Source: Flaveria trinervia (Eukaryota > Streptophyta > Magnoliopsida > Asterales > Asteraceae). From it: a DNA stretch of 64,000 nt. The stretch spans positions 60,916,478 to 60,980,477 of the forward strand of contig CM046454.1 in assembly GCA_025506515.1 (NCBI GenBank), given 5' to 3'. How positions within the stretch are numbered: the stretch's first letter is position 1; each line of letters begins with the position of its first letter. Below the pieces are notes generated by a model. The model had not been told where the DNA came from. It did no database searches and worked only from the letters and a program-made list of their open reading frames with translations. A program made the translations under genes and the position numbers. Of the stretch, positions 1-10,919 are shown piece by piece.

Positions 1-900
1 ATCTCCTGGAATAGGAGAATGGGGCACATCAATCCCGAAAGATGAACCACTTGATCTAGAATGATCTCGTTCAAGAGTCAATGTTAAAAACTTCCAACTC
101 CCAGATTTTTGTGTCGCCTGCAAGAAAGGAAAACAGACAAAGAAGTCTCATAAGGAAAAGAAAGTTAATTCTATAGAACTGCCTCTTGAGCTTCTCCATA
201 TGGATATGTTTGGTCCAGTCAGTACAAGAAGCATCGCAGGCGACTTGTACTACTATGTAATTACAGATGACTACTCAAGATTCTCCTAGGTGACGTTTCT
301 GAAGTCAAAATCAGAAACATTTGAGTCATTCAAAGAGTTAGTAACTACCCTGGAGTCTCTTTACAAGCTGAAGGTAAGACAAGTCCGCTCAGACAACATA
401 ACCGAGTTCAAGAATCAATGGATGGAGGCTTTTTTCAAAGAAAAGGGAATTGTGCATCAGTTCACGTCCGCCTACCTCCTCAGATGAATGGTGTTGCTGA
501 GAGAAAGAAGCGCAGCTTAATAGAGACCGCACGTACAATGCTAGTAACTCGAAACTGCCTATCCAATTTTGGAATGAGGCGGTAGCCAATGCGTTTTACA
601 CGTTAAATCGAGTTCTGGTAGTAAAACGTCATTGCATGACGTGTTATGAGTTACTTCAACGACGTAAACCAAATCTAGAGTATCTTGAACCGTTTGGCGC
701 TCCGTGCACACTACTGAAGAAAAATCAGGATTGGAAGTTTAGCAAGAAGGCTGAATAGGGCATCTTCCTGGGATACAACATACTGAATAAGATAGTTTAC
801 AACAACTCAACGGTCAAGTAGAGGTGTGGTGTAACGTCAATGTTCAGAGATACACCACCCCTCCTGCTGGAAAAGGACCCGCTTTCTTTTTCGACTATGA
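1..900 (+). pseudogene. Copia-A1 pre-integrase and integrase remnant
   Basis: Translation in shifting frames gives the end of the GAG-pre-integrase zinc-binding region followed by the integrase core. Recognisable pieces are HMDMFGPVSTRSI (the first catalytic-Asp region), TDDYSRF, and VRSDN..EFKNQWMEAF around the second Asp, followed by a degraded ALIETARTML-type helix that would carry the catalytic Glu. An in-frame TAG follows TDDYSRFS where the A2 copy has Trp, and frames change near 480 and 540. The piece matches 30540-29690 of Copia-A2 closely. Integrase would insert the cDNA into the genome, but this copy cannot be functional. Confidence 0.85.
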
Positions 901-1259
901 TGGATTCTTCAAGTCTTTCAACATCCCTCTCTCCACGTCTGATGATGAGTTAGCAGCCAAAATGAAGTATGATGTTCTAAACACACCATCATAGGAATCT
1001 ACATCGTCTGGCTCACCAGTGAATCATCTACAACTCAGGGGGATCACTCGATGTAAGTGACTCTTCCTCTGACGATAAAGTCGTGGAGAATGATCAAGAC
1101 ACTCAGGAGCAATAGGTTCCTCCTACTGCAAGTCCATAAGTATCTGACATTGATGCCTCTGAGTATTCGGAACCTCACACTCCTATTGCCTCAGATACTG
1201 AACCAAATGTTCATAATCTTGATTCTGAGGTAGTTTTTCCCACCACTCATGGATCCCGC

Positions 1260-2700
1260 CTAAATGTCTATCATCCTCTGGACAATGTCATTGGGGATGT
1301 CAGATCAAGAGTTCAGACTAGAAATCAGTTGTATTCAGCTTATTATGCCTCGGTAATGGAGAAAGGGTACCTTCACGATGGTGCTTATCGTTGTTTTGTG
1401 TCTCAGTTCGAGCCAAAATACGTTAGTGAAGCCCTAAATGATGAGGCATGTGTGAGTGTCATGCAAGAAGAACTTCTTTAGTTCAAGAAGTTAGGTGTAT
1501 GGACACTGGTTGATAGACCTAAAGGTGCTAAGTCATTGGTACCAAATGGGTCTTGAAGTGTAAGAAAGATGACCAAGGTGTCATAATCAGGAACAAGGCT
1601 CGACTTGTAGTTCAAGGATTTCGACAGGTCGAGAGAATAAATTACATGAAGTATTTTCACCTGTGGCGAGAATGGAAGCCATCTGTATCTTCCTACCCTA
1701 TGCCTCTTACATGAAGATTAAAGTCTATCAATTGGATGTAAAGAGTGCATTTTTCATGGTTAAATCCGAGAAACATGTATGTCAGTAAACCCGAAGGATT
1801 TTGAGGATCCATATCATTGGGACAGAGTTTACACAACTGGATAAGGCTCTCTACGGGCTCATCAAGTCCCAGAGCATGGTATGAAAAACTCCACTCACCC
1901 TTGTGACATAGATTTCGCAGAGGTGTAATTGACTGCACATTTTTCATAAAAGAAAAGGATGGTGATCTGCTGCTTGTTCAAATTTATGTTGATGCATAAT
2001 CTTGGTTCCAAGAACGAAGAATTATGTAAAGAATTTGAAGCAGTGATGAAGGCAGATTTGAGATGAGTGCCATGGGAGAGATGAAGTTCTTTCTCGGGTT
2101 ATATGTGGATCAAACACCAAAGGGGATATTCCTACATCAGACCAAGTATGTAGGGATATTCTCAGTCGGTTTGACATGGAGAATGCTTCCGCGCTGGGAC
2201 TCCTCTTGCTAAAAATCATGATGTAGCACCCGATGAGAATGGTGATCTGGTTGATGCCACCATGTACCAAGGAATGATTGGATCCCTCATGTACCTCACT
2301 GCCTCGAGACCTGATATTATGTATGCAACATGTCTTTGTTCAAGATATCAGGCAAAACCAAAAGTTAACCATCTGATCGGGGTTAAAAGGATATTTCGTT
2401 ATCTGAAGGGTACACCCACACTTGGATTGTGGTATCCTCATGACGATGAATTTGAGCTAAGCGCGTACAGTGACTCGGATTATGGCGGCTGCAAAATGAA
2501 TTACAAATCTACATCAGTAGGTTGTCAATTCTTTGGGAGAAGATTAGTCACGTGGCAGTGTAAGAAGCAGACACCAGTTGCGTTGTCAACTTGTGAAGCT
2601 GAATATGTTGCTGCGGCAAACTGCTATTCTCAAATCATCTGGATTCAACAACAGATGCGGGACTACGGTTTGAAATTTTCTAACACCCCTATTTTTATTT
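1260..2700 (+). pseudogene. Copia-A1 reverse transcriptase and RNase H remnant
   Basis: From about 1390 the copia RT region can be followed through several frameshifts (FKKLGVWTLVDRPKGAK, then the KARLVVQGF-type segment). The YVDD active-site region at about 1984-2000 reads YVDA followed by a stop, so the catalytic motif is lost. From 2262 the frame is open for 149 codons: the RT connection (MYQGMIGSLMYLTASRPDIM), then RNase H (RYLKGTPTLGLWY, YSDSDYGG, STCEAEYVAAANC). Compared with A2 the last ~75 codons are missing. The frame runs from NTPIF straight into the AT-rich 3' sequence at about 2690, which marks an internal deletion. Confidence 0.88.
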
Positions 2701-3975
2701 TCTTTAATTAATTTTATTGTTTTTATTTCTTCACCTATTAAATCCTAAAAATGCAATTCCTTTACGGTTTTAGAATTTTAGAGGGAGAATAGGTTAGTTT
2801 AGTAATAAAAAAGAAAAAAAACGAGGGAGAGGACAGGCTAGCTGATAGAAATGAGATCGTATATGAGATATCGATTCAATGACTATGGAAAATGATAGTA
2901 CACAGGAACAAAACATTTGGACTTTAAAAGGGTTAAAATGAATTAGATGCAACGTTCAAAGTATAAGTCTGAGATGTCTGGGCATATATAAGGAAAAATG
3001 ATAGTACACTGGCTACTACTAAGGTAATGCAAAAAAAGTAGATCTAGAGGTTGTTAGACCATTACAATGTGTCAGTAGATTCAACACAATAGATGATTAG
3101 ACTCATTGTGAACTCAATTTAAACTAACTGTTCAACTGACTGTGGGTTCCCATCTTATCTCTGGTTAACACTATGGGTTCTCAATTTCCAATAAGGGTTG
3201 ACGAACTAAAAGAGCAAAGCACGAAAAATGAAAATAAACGCAATCAAGCTGATAACCTATGTTGTTGGTGCGTTATGTGAAAAAGAAAAAAATAAAAATG
3301 CTCTAACAAGAAGATAAGTTGTGTGCCTCTCTGCTGTGCTATGGCACTGACCTGAGGATAAGCATAACCTAGATATTCTTGAATTCATTATTGTTTGCCG
3401 CCTCTCTGTTGTGCGATAGCACTGACCTGAAGATAAGCATAACCTAAATATTCTGGATTCATTGTTGTTTGCCGCCTCTCTATTGTGCGATGGCACTGAC
3501 CTAAGGATTGGCTTCTCTTTGAAAGCTCTAAGAATAGTCTCTTTTGGTCAAAATACCAGTAGACCGCTCAAAAATTTCCTAAGGAATTAAGTGGACATTA
3601 TTGACAATCAGTGTGGCTGCAATTCCTGAAAATCCAAATCAACGTATACACCTCGTAGGACCAGCATGATTTCCTAAATTGCTAAATGACCCTCGATGAA
3701 AACAAAAATCTAGCATCAACTGAATTTGGAAACACGTCCTGAATGATTTGATTACTTGTATGATTCCATAATGAATCGTTTCACTTATGGTCCAAATAAC
3801 TGAAGCTGCTGTTCAATGGAATAAATCTGGTAGATTTCTATCTTAGGATTTCCACTCCACACAAAAACACAAAAACATTCTAGTTCTATTAGTTAAATTC
3901 TATTTTTTTAAATTTGTTTGAGTCAGTTTAGTTGTATCTGTCGGAATATAGCGTGGAATTCAATCACTTAAAAGA
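2701..3975 (+). other. Non-coding spacer between pol and internal promoter, Copia-A1
   Basis: There is no coding potential. A purine-rich stretch just after pol (TTTTAGAGGGAGAATAGG, about 2777-2794) corresponds to TTTAGGGGGAGAATAGG at the same place in Copia-A2. It resembles the extra polypurine tracts that Sireviruses carry. The rest, including a 75-bp tandem repeat, is collinear with 27540-26140 on the opposite strand, so it is part of the element and not host DNA. Confidence 0.6.
3326..3548 (+). repeat. Three-copy ~75-bp tandem repeat in the Copia-A1 spacer
   Basis: Units begin with CCTCTCTG at 3326, 3401 and 3475 (spacing 75 and 74 bp). They contain the shared core ACTGACCTGAGGATAAGC, the third copy being partial. 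The homologous place in Copia-A2 (about 26725-26840, opposite strand) has two copies, so copy number differs between elements of the same family. Confidence 0.85.
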
Positions 3976-3976
3976 G

Positions 3977-4108
3977 TCACGTCTGAGGTGATCACACATG
4001 CTTTAAAATGTAAAATGAGTCACGTCTGAGGTGACAAATTGTTTTAAACGATCACGTTTGAGGTGATCAAAAGGTTTCCAAAATAAAATGATCATGTCTG
4101 AGATGATC
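3977..4108 (+). repeat. Four-copy palindrome-like motif TCACGTCTGAGGTGA
   Basis: Copies lie at 3977-3994, 4020-4036, 4051-4069 and 4091-4108, each an imperfect palindrome (TCACgTC t GAgGTGA) spaced about 30-43 bp. Four equivalent copies exist in Copia-A2 at about 25999-26135. The array lies upstream of the CGCACGACTG array and the TATA box, as expected for a protein-binding control region. The binding partner is unknown. Confidence 0.8.
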
Positions 4109-4169
4109 GAATGCTCATAATGTTTAATCAAAAGATAAAAGTGTGGAATGGTCATAAAGTCAAAATCAT

Positions 4170-4500
4170 GAGTATGATCCATTCGCACGACTGGACCATG
4201 AGTATGGACCAGTCGTACGATTGGAGGATACGAATAAGCCCAATCGCACGATTTGCCCACACGTATGGGACATACGTGCGATTGGACCATAAGCATGAAT
4301 AAATCACACGATTGGATCACAAAATGAACCAATCGCATGGATGAGAGTGACCGAATGACACAGTCGCACGACTGATCTCCAGTCGCATGACTGAAGGTGA
4401 CCGACTGTGCCAATCGTACGACTGATCTTCAGTCGCACGAATCAAATATGTGACTGGGCTCAATCGTACGGCTAAAGTAAACCCTAATATAAATAGAGGG
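4170..4500 (+). promoter_or_regulatory. LTR-like internal promoter: palindrome array plus TATA box, Copia-A1
   Basis: By eye I count about eleven variants of CAGTCGCACGACTG between 4180 and 4470. They are followed by AACCCTAATATAAATAGAGG, which contains a TATA box at 4488-4496. The 3' LTR of the same element has the same arrangement (array 8690-8940, then AACCCTAACCTATAAATACC). The A2 copy has the TATA box at the same place (minus strand, 25671-25663) after the same array. A splice-donor-like CAG|GTAATG follows at 4634/4635. I infer a promoter for the downstream ORF. Confidence 0.7.
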
Positions 4501-4634
4501 GGAGTCGGTCGCAGTCAATCATCACTCCCAAATCGCCCCCAAATCGCACGACTTACCTATACACTGCCAAATTTTCGTTTGACTGTTATTACACACTTAT
4601 TATTGCATTCTGACGATCTCGAGTTGTTATACAG

Positions 4635-5158
4635 GTAATGTGCGGTGTGATTCACTTATCTATCCATTGATTCAGGCCCTAACACGACCGATTTTAACCC
4701 TAACAAGAACCGAAACTTAGTTTGTCTAAGAAACTAATTAAACTAAGTACATTGTTAAATTAAAGGTTGTTAGGTATTATATCAGTCATTTGCGAGACCA
4801 ATGAGCCAAACTATGAAGTCTAACATTAAAGTTTGCTCAAAAACTCAATTTGAATGAAACAACCGTCTGTCTTGTGAATGGGCAACCAGATGAACCTCAA
4901 TCGCACGACTAAGATGAGCGATGGCCAGTCGCACGACTGCCACATGCGAATGAGCTCAGTCGCACAGCTAGTTCAATCGCATGGGATAGCATACGACTGA
5001 CCCCAGTCGCATGCTTAGGACGTACGAAAGAGCTCAATCGCATAACCAAATCTCAGTCGCCACAGTTCATTCGCACGACAGAACCGAAGAGGTCAAGTTA
5101 AATTATTCAACTTGCTTTACATTGACACACACTAACGTTTATTTGCATTGTGTGACAG
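4635..5158 (+). other. Predicted intron in the 5' leader of the Copia-A1 extra ORF
   Basis: The donor is ACAG|GTAATG at 4634/4635 and the acceptor GTGTGACAG| ends at 5158, directly before an ATG at 5159. In Copia-A2 the same places read GTAG|GTAATG and ATGACAG| (25525 to 24942, minus strand), giving introns of 524 and 584 bp. The intron itself holds more CGCACGACTG motifs (4890-5070). The prediction rests on these conserved boundaries, with no transcript evidence. Confidence 0.6.
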
Positions 5159-8100
5159 ATGACGAGTCATTGGCCAATGAGTACGAAGCATAATATTTGT
5201 GCTCATCTAGATCTGACCTCAAGGAATGCTGCAGACTTCTCTAGCATTATCACCTTTCTACGGAGATCGAGGATCTTCCGTGCTATCTCGACACCATGCA
5301 CCCCTTACCACTCAGTCCAACAGGCTTTCTGGGAAAGCGCTATGGTAGATAGATCCTCAAAGCCCCATCGCATCAGGAGCTTGATATTTGGAGAGGCTAT
5401 TGAGATCACAGAGGATGATCTTCGGACTGTTCTAGAGTTCGGGGATGATGCTGACTGTCCCAATCGATTACACCCCCTTATTGTTTGAGGATGTTTCATG
5501 GAGCTAAGTATTCTGGGGACATCAACGCAGGGGTGCTCAACAAGAGCAACCTGTGCCCCCAGTTCAGGTACCTCGCCCATGTGCTGCTAAAGTGCATAGC
5601 TTCTCGGAAGGGAGGAGGATTCGATAAGCTCTCAGATCAGATTCAGAATGCTTACGCAGCGTTGGTGCTGAACACCCGTTCAGCTTGTCTAAGATGATCT
5701 TCGCCTATCTGATGGAGAACATTGAGGGGAAAGGAAGGAGGGGGTTCTGCATGTACCCTCGATTCATCCAGATGATCATAGATCTGAAACTACCATCGCT
5801 ACCTAAGGAAAAGGAGGACGTTGTAGTACTTGAGATGATGGATGACACCACACTGAGTCGTATGAAGGTTTACAAGGGGAAGCAAGTTAAGCCCCCTGTG
5901 AGGAGATTGTTCGGGCATCTGGTCGGGAGGATTACATGGCACCAGCAAGGCGTAAATGGCACCACGCGGACAGTGATTCTGATTTTGAGCAACTTGTGCT
6001 CCCGGACGATGATTCCGACGACGATGATAGCGGTGATAGTGGAGATGCAGGGCCCACTTAATTAAGGGCCCCCACTGCTGATATAGCATCTCCAGCATCC
6101 ACCCAAGGTGGGACAGAGGCAGCTGGTTTCCATCAGGACTTTTGTCCTGATGAGGAGGAGGAGACAGATGAGGAGCCCTTGACTCGTACTATGGGGAGCA
6201 GGGTGGTTGCCACCGACCGAGGTATTCGGGAGCTGGAGGACACCCTAGCGAGTCTGGGGAGACTACTACCGATCCCAGTTATACACCTGATCAGCCTAGC
6301 AGATCCCTGGGGAAGCATCCACCTCGAGAGTTTGAGGAAGAAACGGATGGCTCAGCCCCATGGGATGAAGACTAAGAGGAGGAGGATGACTTTTATTAGC
6401 ACACCACTACAGCCACCACTACTACCATTCCACCCACCACCACTACTACCATTCCACCCACCACCACTACCACCACTCCACCTACCACCACCACTACCAC
6501 TCCACCCATCAAAACTACCTCACCATCCATATATATCCCACCACCCATCTTCTATACATCCACCACTACCACCACCACGCATGGAGCCGGGACCTCATCA
6601 TAGGTCCCACCTGCATTTGGATCCTCTTACCCATCTGTTGGGTTAGAGGAGCAGCTGGCTAACCTAAACTGGTTAGTACTGAAGTTGTTGGCGACGGGTG
6701 ACCAGAGAGCTACTCATCTTAATTAGCTGATGGAGCTCAATGCCTCCCAAGCCCAGAGGATTAAGGCTTAGAGCCATAAGATCACAGAGCTGGGAGATAT
6801 GTAGACATCCTCTGTACAGAGGATACAGGACTTAGATGCTCAGAACAAGAAGCTCATGTTAAGGCTCAAAGTATCCAAAGAGAGCCACTCAAGATAGAGA
6901 AGGTGATGGTGATGATGATGATGATAGTGAAGATGATGATAGTGAAAATGATGAGGCCAGTGAGAATGAAGAGAGACAAGGGAGAGGTAGAACAGTGATG
7001 ATGATGAAGAAGAAGATGTAGCTGCATCTACATCGGCTCAAGGTCAAGAGAGACGTACAAAGAGAAGTCAAGACCAAGGAGCCTCATCATCTGCCCTTCC
7101 TACTAACACGCTGGCTATTTAGGGGAAAAGTAATGTTTAGATATTTATACACTTGAAAACTGTGTAATTGAATTTTGGATAAGTATTATGTAATTAATTT
7201 TTATGTATATATTTGATGTTTACTGTCTTGATTATTTACTAATTTATGATGTGTTTATATGTTTAAATCAAGCAAATCACACATCTCAGCAAGATGAATA
7301 TGACGTTGCTCCCCTTCAGCAGATCAAGTCTCAACTCACAATGATACTTGATCAGCAAGGTATAGTCAGGAGGTTTGTGAGTTACACTCCTGAAGAAGGA
7401 GAAATAATCCATGACCTTACTGATGAGCAACTTGCTGAGATGTTTAGACTGAATCCCGATGAGATCATGAACGATGCTCCTACAATGGACATTGATAGTG
7501 ACGATGAGCTTAATGATGTCGATGAAATCAAGATTGAAGATGTCACTGCACAGCATTATTCTGAGTATGCTGACAAGGAGGGAAATGTAGTTCCCAATTT
7601 GGGTGACTCCCTTGTTAGTGATACTTTTGAAACTCTGGATAAGATGGAACAAGAGTTAGAAAAGAAGGAAGAAAGGCCCAAGCCTCAGACATCGATGTCA
7701 TATCAGAAGGTTGAATGGATAGCGTGTTTTGCAAAAATTAGAGCCAGCACAGTGCTCCAAAGTCAAATGTCTACACCAAACTCTATAAGTGAAGAAGCAT
7801 CACAAGGTGTCAGGCAAAATTTAGCGTGGGCCTATTTGAAGATCTTAATGTCTATGTTGTTAAAAGAGAGAAGGGATCGAGTACTTCAGATTCCCAACGA
7901 TCTGAAGACTCTTCCAGGTTTGAGCTTAACCAGCTAGCAAAATTGAAGTCACTATATGCTGACCCTCATAAGATGTCAGGCTGGTTTGAAGCAGCGTTAA
8001 AGAGAGAGTACCACAACCCGGTGAGTCAACTTCAAGCCTCAACCCCAACGAGGTATATCAGGAGATCTGAAGTTGATGCCATAACTGGGAAGCCAAAAAT

Positions 8101-8465
8101 AGTGCTGAAGTGGAGTCCTCCACGCACGATGTCTAGAATCCCTCTACGGGAAATGCCACATGACTTCACTCCACACTTCAAGTGGTGGTACTACAATTGG
8201 ATAACAGGCGAGGCAGTCATAGTGTTGACAGAATGGTAGTATGGAACTATCAGGGTGTCTGACCCCATGTGGCGCCTAACACTTGTCAGCTGATGAATGT
8301 TTACACCTTATACAAGTGGCCAATGTTCTATGACTCGTAGGATATTGTACAACTCTCCAATTCCAGAATGTGATACGGCTCTGCTTTGCTTTTGAAATAC
8401 ATGTAGGAGTCACAAGAGAGGAGGGGTACAAGAATTATGAAGAGCTATGAAGAATGTTAGACAAT
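5159..8465 (+). pseudogene. Extra ORF in the env position of Copia-A1 (aORF), broken
   Basis: The encoded protein is not gag or pol. The N-terminal ~240 residues form a conserved block (HLDLTSRNAADFSSII, QAFWESAMVDRS, GFCMYPRFIQMIIDLKLP, MDDTTLSRMKVYKGKQVK) also found in Copia-A2. It resembles the ORF that follows pol in Asteraceae Sireviruses and is sometimes automatically named longin-like; that comparison is from memory. An acidic Asp/Ser/Glu linker (about 5970-6180), a Pro/Thr-rich part (6400-6600) and a coiled-coil-like stretch (6640-6890) follow. A second intron is possible (GT at 7130, AG at 7289). The frame then continues 7290-7937 and, after a shift, 7826-8239. Breaks include TGA at about 5486 and frameshifts near 5510, 5690 and 5930. 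I see no signal peptide or membrane segment, so calling it an envelope protein is not justified. Confidence 0.7.
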
Positions 8466-8479
8466 AGATTAAACTAAGT

Positions 8480-8491
8480 CCAGGGGGAGTT
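8480..8491 (+). other. Polypurine tract of Copia-A1
   Basis: CCAGGGGGAGTT lies immediately before the LTR start TGTAGATAC at 8492. This is the standard position for the plus-strand DNA primer of LTR elements. Confidence 0.8.
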
Positions 8492-9218
8492 TGTAGATAC
8501 ATATGTACCTAGTTTATGAGCTTAATGTAAAAGTCTTTCATGTCTTACATATATGTAAATGGATGGTTGAATGAAATACAATGTGTGGTTGTGCTTATAA
8601 TGTGAATATATCATTGCTTAGTATGTATTAACGCTATTGAACTAACTATATAGGTTGTGGTTGTTTGAATAGATCTAGTCAATTAAAGATTGTGAAACAT
8701 ATTCAAACTTAGTCGTATGAAGTTCTCATGTGAATGGCCCATGCTAATGGACCATACGCATGAACAACTTCATGCTAATGAACCAGTCGCATGACTGAAC
8801 CAGGGACTCGATCAGTCGCATGATTGTAACATGAGATTGGCTCAGTCGCATGACTGAACACTAAGTCGTGTGAATGGATCAACCGCATGACTTAATCGCA
8901 CGACTGAACCATGCTAATGGTTCAATCGCCCGAATGAGAAACCCTAACCTATAAATACCACTAATCATGGAAAACATAACACTTCGAAAACCTACGTACT
9001 AAATCGTACCCTAGCCATCCAGAGACCTCTAAGAACCTGTTCCAAGTTCATAAATCGCACTAGATCGATTACTAATCGTTTTAACGTTTAGATTCAATCT
9101 ACAATTGTATCTACGTGAGTTCTCACTGATCGGATCGCCAATCAAATATGATTCCGCACTATTTGACTTGGTATACATATATATCAGTTAGTATTTCGTT
9201 CAATACACGATCCTAACA
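8492..9218 (+). repeat. 3' LTR of Copia-A1 (727 bp)
   Basis: It starts TGTAGATACATATGTACC after the polypurine tract and ends GATCCTAACA at 9218, where gypsy coding sequence begins. The start is confirmed by the LTR remnant of Copia-A2 (TGTTGATAAATATTTACC at 33743, minus strand). Contents are an array of about eight CAGTCGCATGACTG-type motifs (8690-8940) and then a TATA box, CTATAAATACC, at about 8949-8959. U3 is therefore about 480 bp. Confidence 0.85.
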
Positions 9219-9325
9219 AGTTACACCTGTCTGAGTAATTGGAATCATAGAAAGGGGTCGAAATCCACTTGGGAAATCAAAGATGAAATGAGACAAGATT
9301 ACCCTCAATTTTTTAATGAATAGCG
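9219..9325 (+). pseudogene. Gypsy-B chromodomain tail fragment
   Basis: The translated piece WNHRKGSKSTWEIKDEMRQD matches the WKHRKGS..TWETEEEM tail of Tekay-2 (59120-59180). It is the C-terminal chromodomain end of a chromovirus integrase, which in this family targets integration to chromatin. Only about 35 residues remain, and a stop and shift interrupt the start. Confidence 0.75.
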
Positions 9326-9361
9326 GGTTTCGGAGACGAACCCAAATAAGGGGGATAGACT

Positions 9362-10900
9362 TGTAACACCCCGAATTTCCAAAGAAAACCAAAGTTCCCG
9401 CATGAAAGATAGTTCTCGAGCGACTAAAGGTGTTCGCGCGAGAACAACTGCGAATAGTAGGGCAGACACTTTAAATAGGCCCAAGCACCCAATCTTCTTC
9501 ATTTCATGCGAAAACTCCTGCTGTTGTGCTTGAGAATATAGAAATCGATGCTAAGTGGTGTTTAAGATATGTATCCGATTGTATTCGATGTATGTATGCA
9601 TTAATGAATAGTATATAATGATATTATGCATTATTATGTAGTTTCTGATCGAAAGACTCTTGGTTTAGTGTTATTTCTTGTGCAAAAAAGGTGAGTTCTA
9701 GACCCTTCTTTTACATGTTTTCCAGGAATTAGGGCTAATATGCATACCTTAATAAATGATATGACAAAGTATAATAGTATAGATTGTTATAGCATGCTTT
9801 TGGGCATGAATATAGTCAAAGAGTCAATGACTTGGGGATGAGGTTTCAAATAGCCTCATAGTTCTCGTGCAAATGGGGTAGTGCTCGTGAGAGACAGTTA
9901 CTTTTCATAGTTCTCGCGTGAAGGGGATAACTTGCATGTTAAGTTTCATGCCTTGAAGAGTTCTAGCGAGGATGATTGAGATGTCACACGATTATAGTGT
10001 TCTTGTCACAATGTTCTCGCGCGAACCCTTAGATATATGCATGTATAAATATCTTCATATAGTGTGCAATAAAGATAGTTTATCATGGAACTTATAGTTA
10101 AAGAAATAAAGTATAAGTATTATTACTGTTAAAGATTAAAGAAAGATAGTAAAGTTACCCGCTAAAGCACTTGAATAATAATTCAAGAACAGTTACCTGC
10201 TAAGCACAACTATGAAAATGTTAAAGTACGCTAAAGAAGTCTTCCAAGCATGATAAAGAAGAACTGCATTTGTTGCACTCTCACCTAATAAAGAAGCAAT
10301 ACCTCGTGTATGCTCACCTGATAAAGAGTTATACCCCGTGTATGCTCACGCGATAAAGGAGATATGCCTTGTGCATTATCACCTAATAAAGGAGTTAAGC
10401 ATATGTGCTAAGATTAAAGATACAAATAAAGAATAAAGCTAAGTATAGATAAAACAAAGACAAAGTAACTGATAAAGAAATGATAAAGTAAAACTAAAGT
10501 ATAGTTATCGAACGTGTATTATGGTTGTTAATGAAGTCTTACTGTGTAAGCGTATTGTTAAAGTTTATGTATTGTTAAAGCATAAAAAGATTTATGACCA
10601 TCATAAAGATTTGGTTAAAGTACTTGTTAATATAACCTAGAGCTCACTCAGTGTCATTGACTTTTGTATTCGTATTATATTGATAGGTATGCTACATAAC
10701 TGAGATGTGAGTTTGGCATGGATTGAAGCTACCTGGCATATGATCAAGACTGGTATCCTACCATATATTAAAGACAGATAGATGGAGTATCTATTGTAAT
10801 GAAGATGTTTAATTGATAACAATAAATTATTTTGATGCTTATAATAAGTGATTTCATGTTGATAACATGTGTTTCTAATGTCCAAATCCAACTGTGAGGT
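9362..10900 (+). repeat. LTR of Gypsy-B with TTCGCGCGAGAA-type motifs
   Basis: It starts TGTAACACCCCG after a polypurine tract. A TATA-like TTTAAATAGG lies at about 9471. Palindrome-like motifs around GTTCTCGCGCGAAC occur at about 9412, 9430, 9860, 9912 and 10014, with variants between. The segment near 10637 (GAGCTCACTCAGTG) matches the CTCACTCAGC segment near the end of the Tekay-2 LTR (61566), placing the LTR end 200-300 bp further on. The exact end was not found. Confidence 0.6.
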
Positions 10901-10919
10901 TGCTTTGGAAGAGGTTCTT

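Larger units (their letters stand above)
1..9218 (+). mobile_element. Copia-A1, Sirevirus-like Ty1/copia element, 5' end outside window
   Basis: Collinear remains of a copia element: pre-integrase and integrase, reverse transcriptase, RNase H, a 2.4-kb non-coding block with a promoter-like segment, an extra ORF, a polypurine tract and a 3' LTR. The gag, the protease and the 5' LTR lie outside the window. Copia-A2 (23843-33743, opposite strand) is a second copy with the same order, which fixes the boundaries and shows that the extra ORF belongs to the element. The order gag-pol, spacer, extra ORF, LTR is that of plant Sireviruses with a gene in the env position. Its 3' end lies in the chromodomain region of Gypsy-B, so it inserted there. 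Many stops and shifts show that it is dead. Confidence 0.85.
9219..10900 (+). mobile_element. Gypsy-B, 3' end of a Tekay-type Ty3/gypsy element
   Basis: 9219-9325 encodes, after one shift, the gypsy chromodomain-like tail (WNHRKGSKSTWEIKDEM), followed by the polypurine tract AAGGGGGAT (about 9348-9356) and an LTR starting TGTAACACCCCG at 9362. The rest of pol is cut off by Copia-A1. The right boundary is uncertain (about 10850-10940). Confidence 0.75.

Noticed and set aside
3257..3496. 79-codon open frame with internal protein repeat
   Set aside because: It is the antisense reading of the 75-bp tandem repeat in the Copia-A1 spacer.
3900..4640. Internal block as the 5' LTR of a separate element ending at 9218
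   Set aside because: No TG start homologous to 8492 (TGTAGATAC), no primer-binding site after it, and the same arrangement in both A copies. Not fully excluded.
4170..5100. Regular short repeats suggesting a CRISPR array
   Set aside because: Units are degenerate, spacing is irregular, there are no cas genes, and the setting is a plant retroelement.
6400..6650. Proline/histidine-rich open frame
   Set aside because: It is the wrong frame of the Pro/Thr-rich part of the extra ORF.
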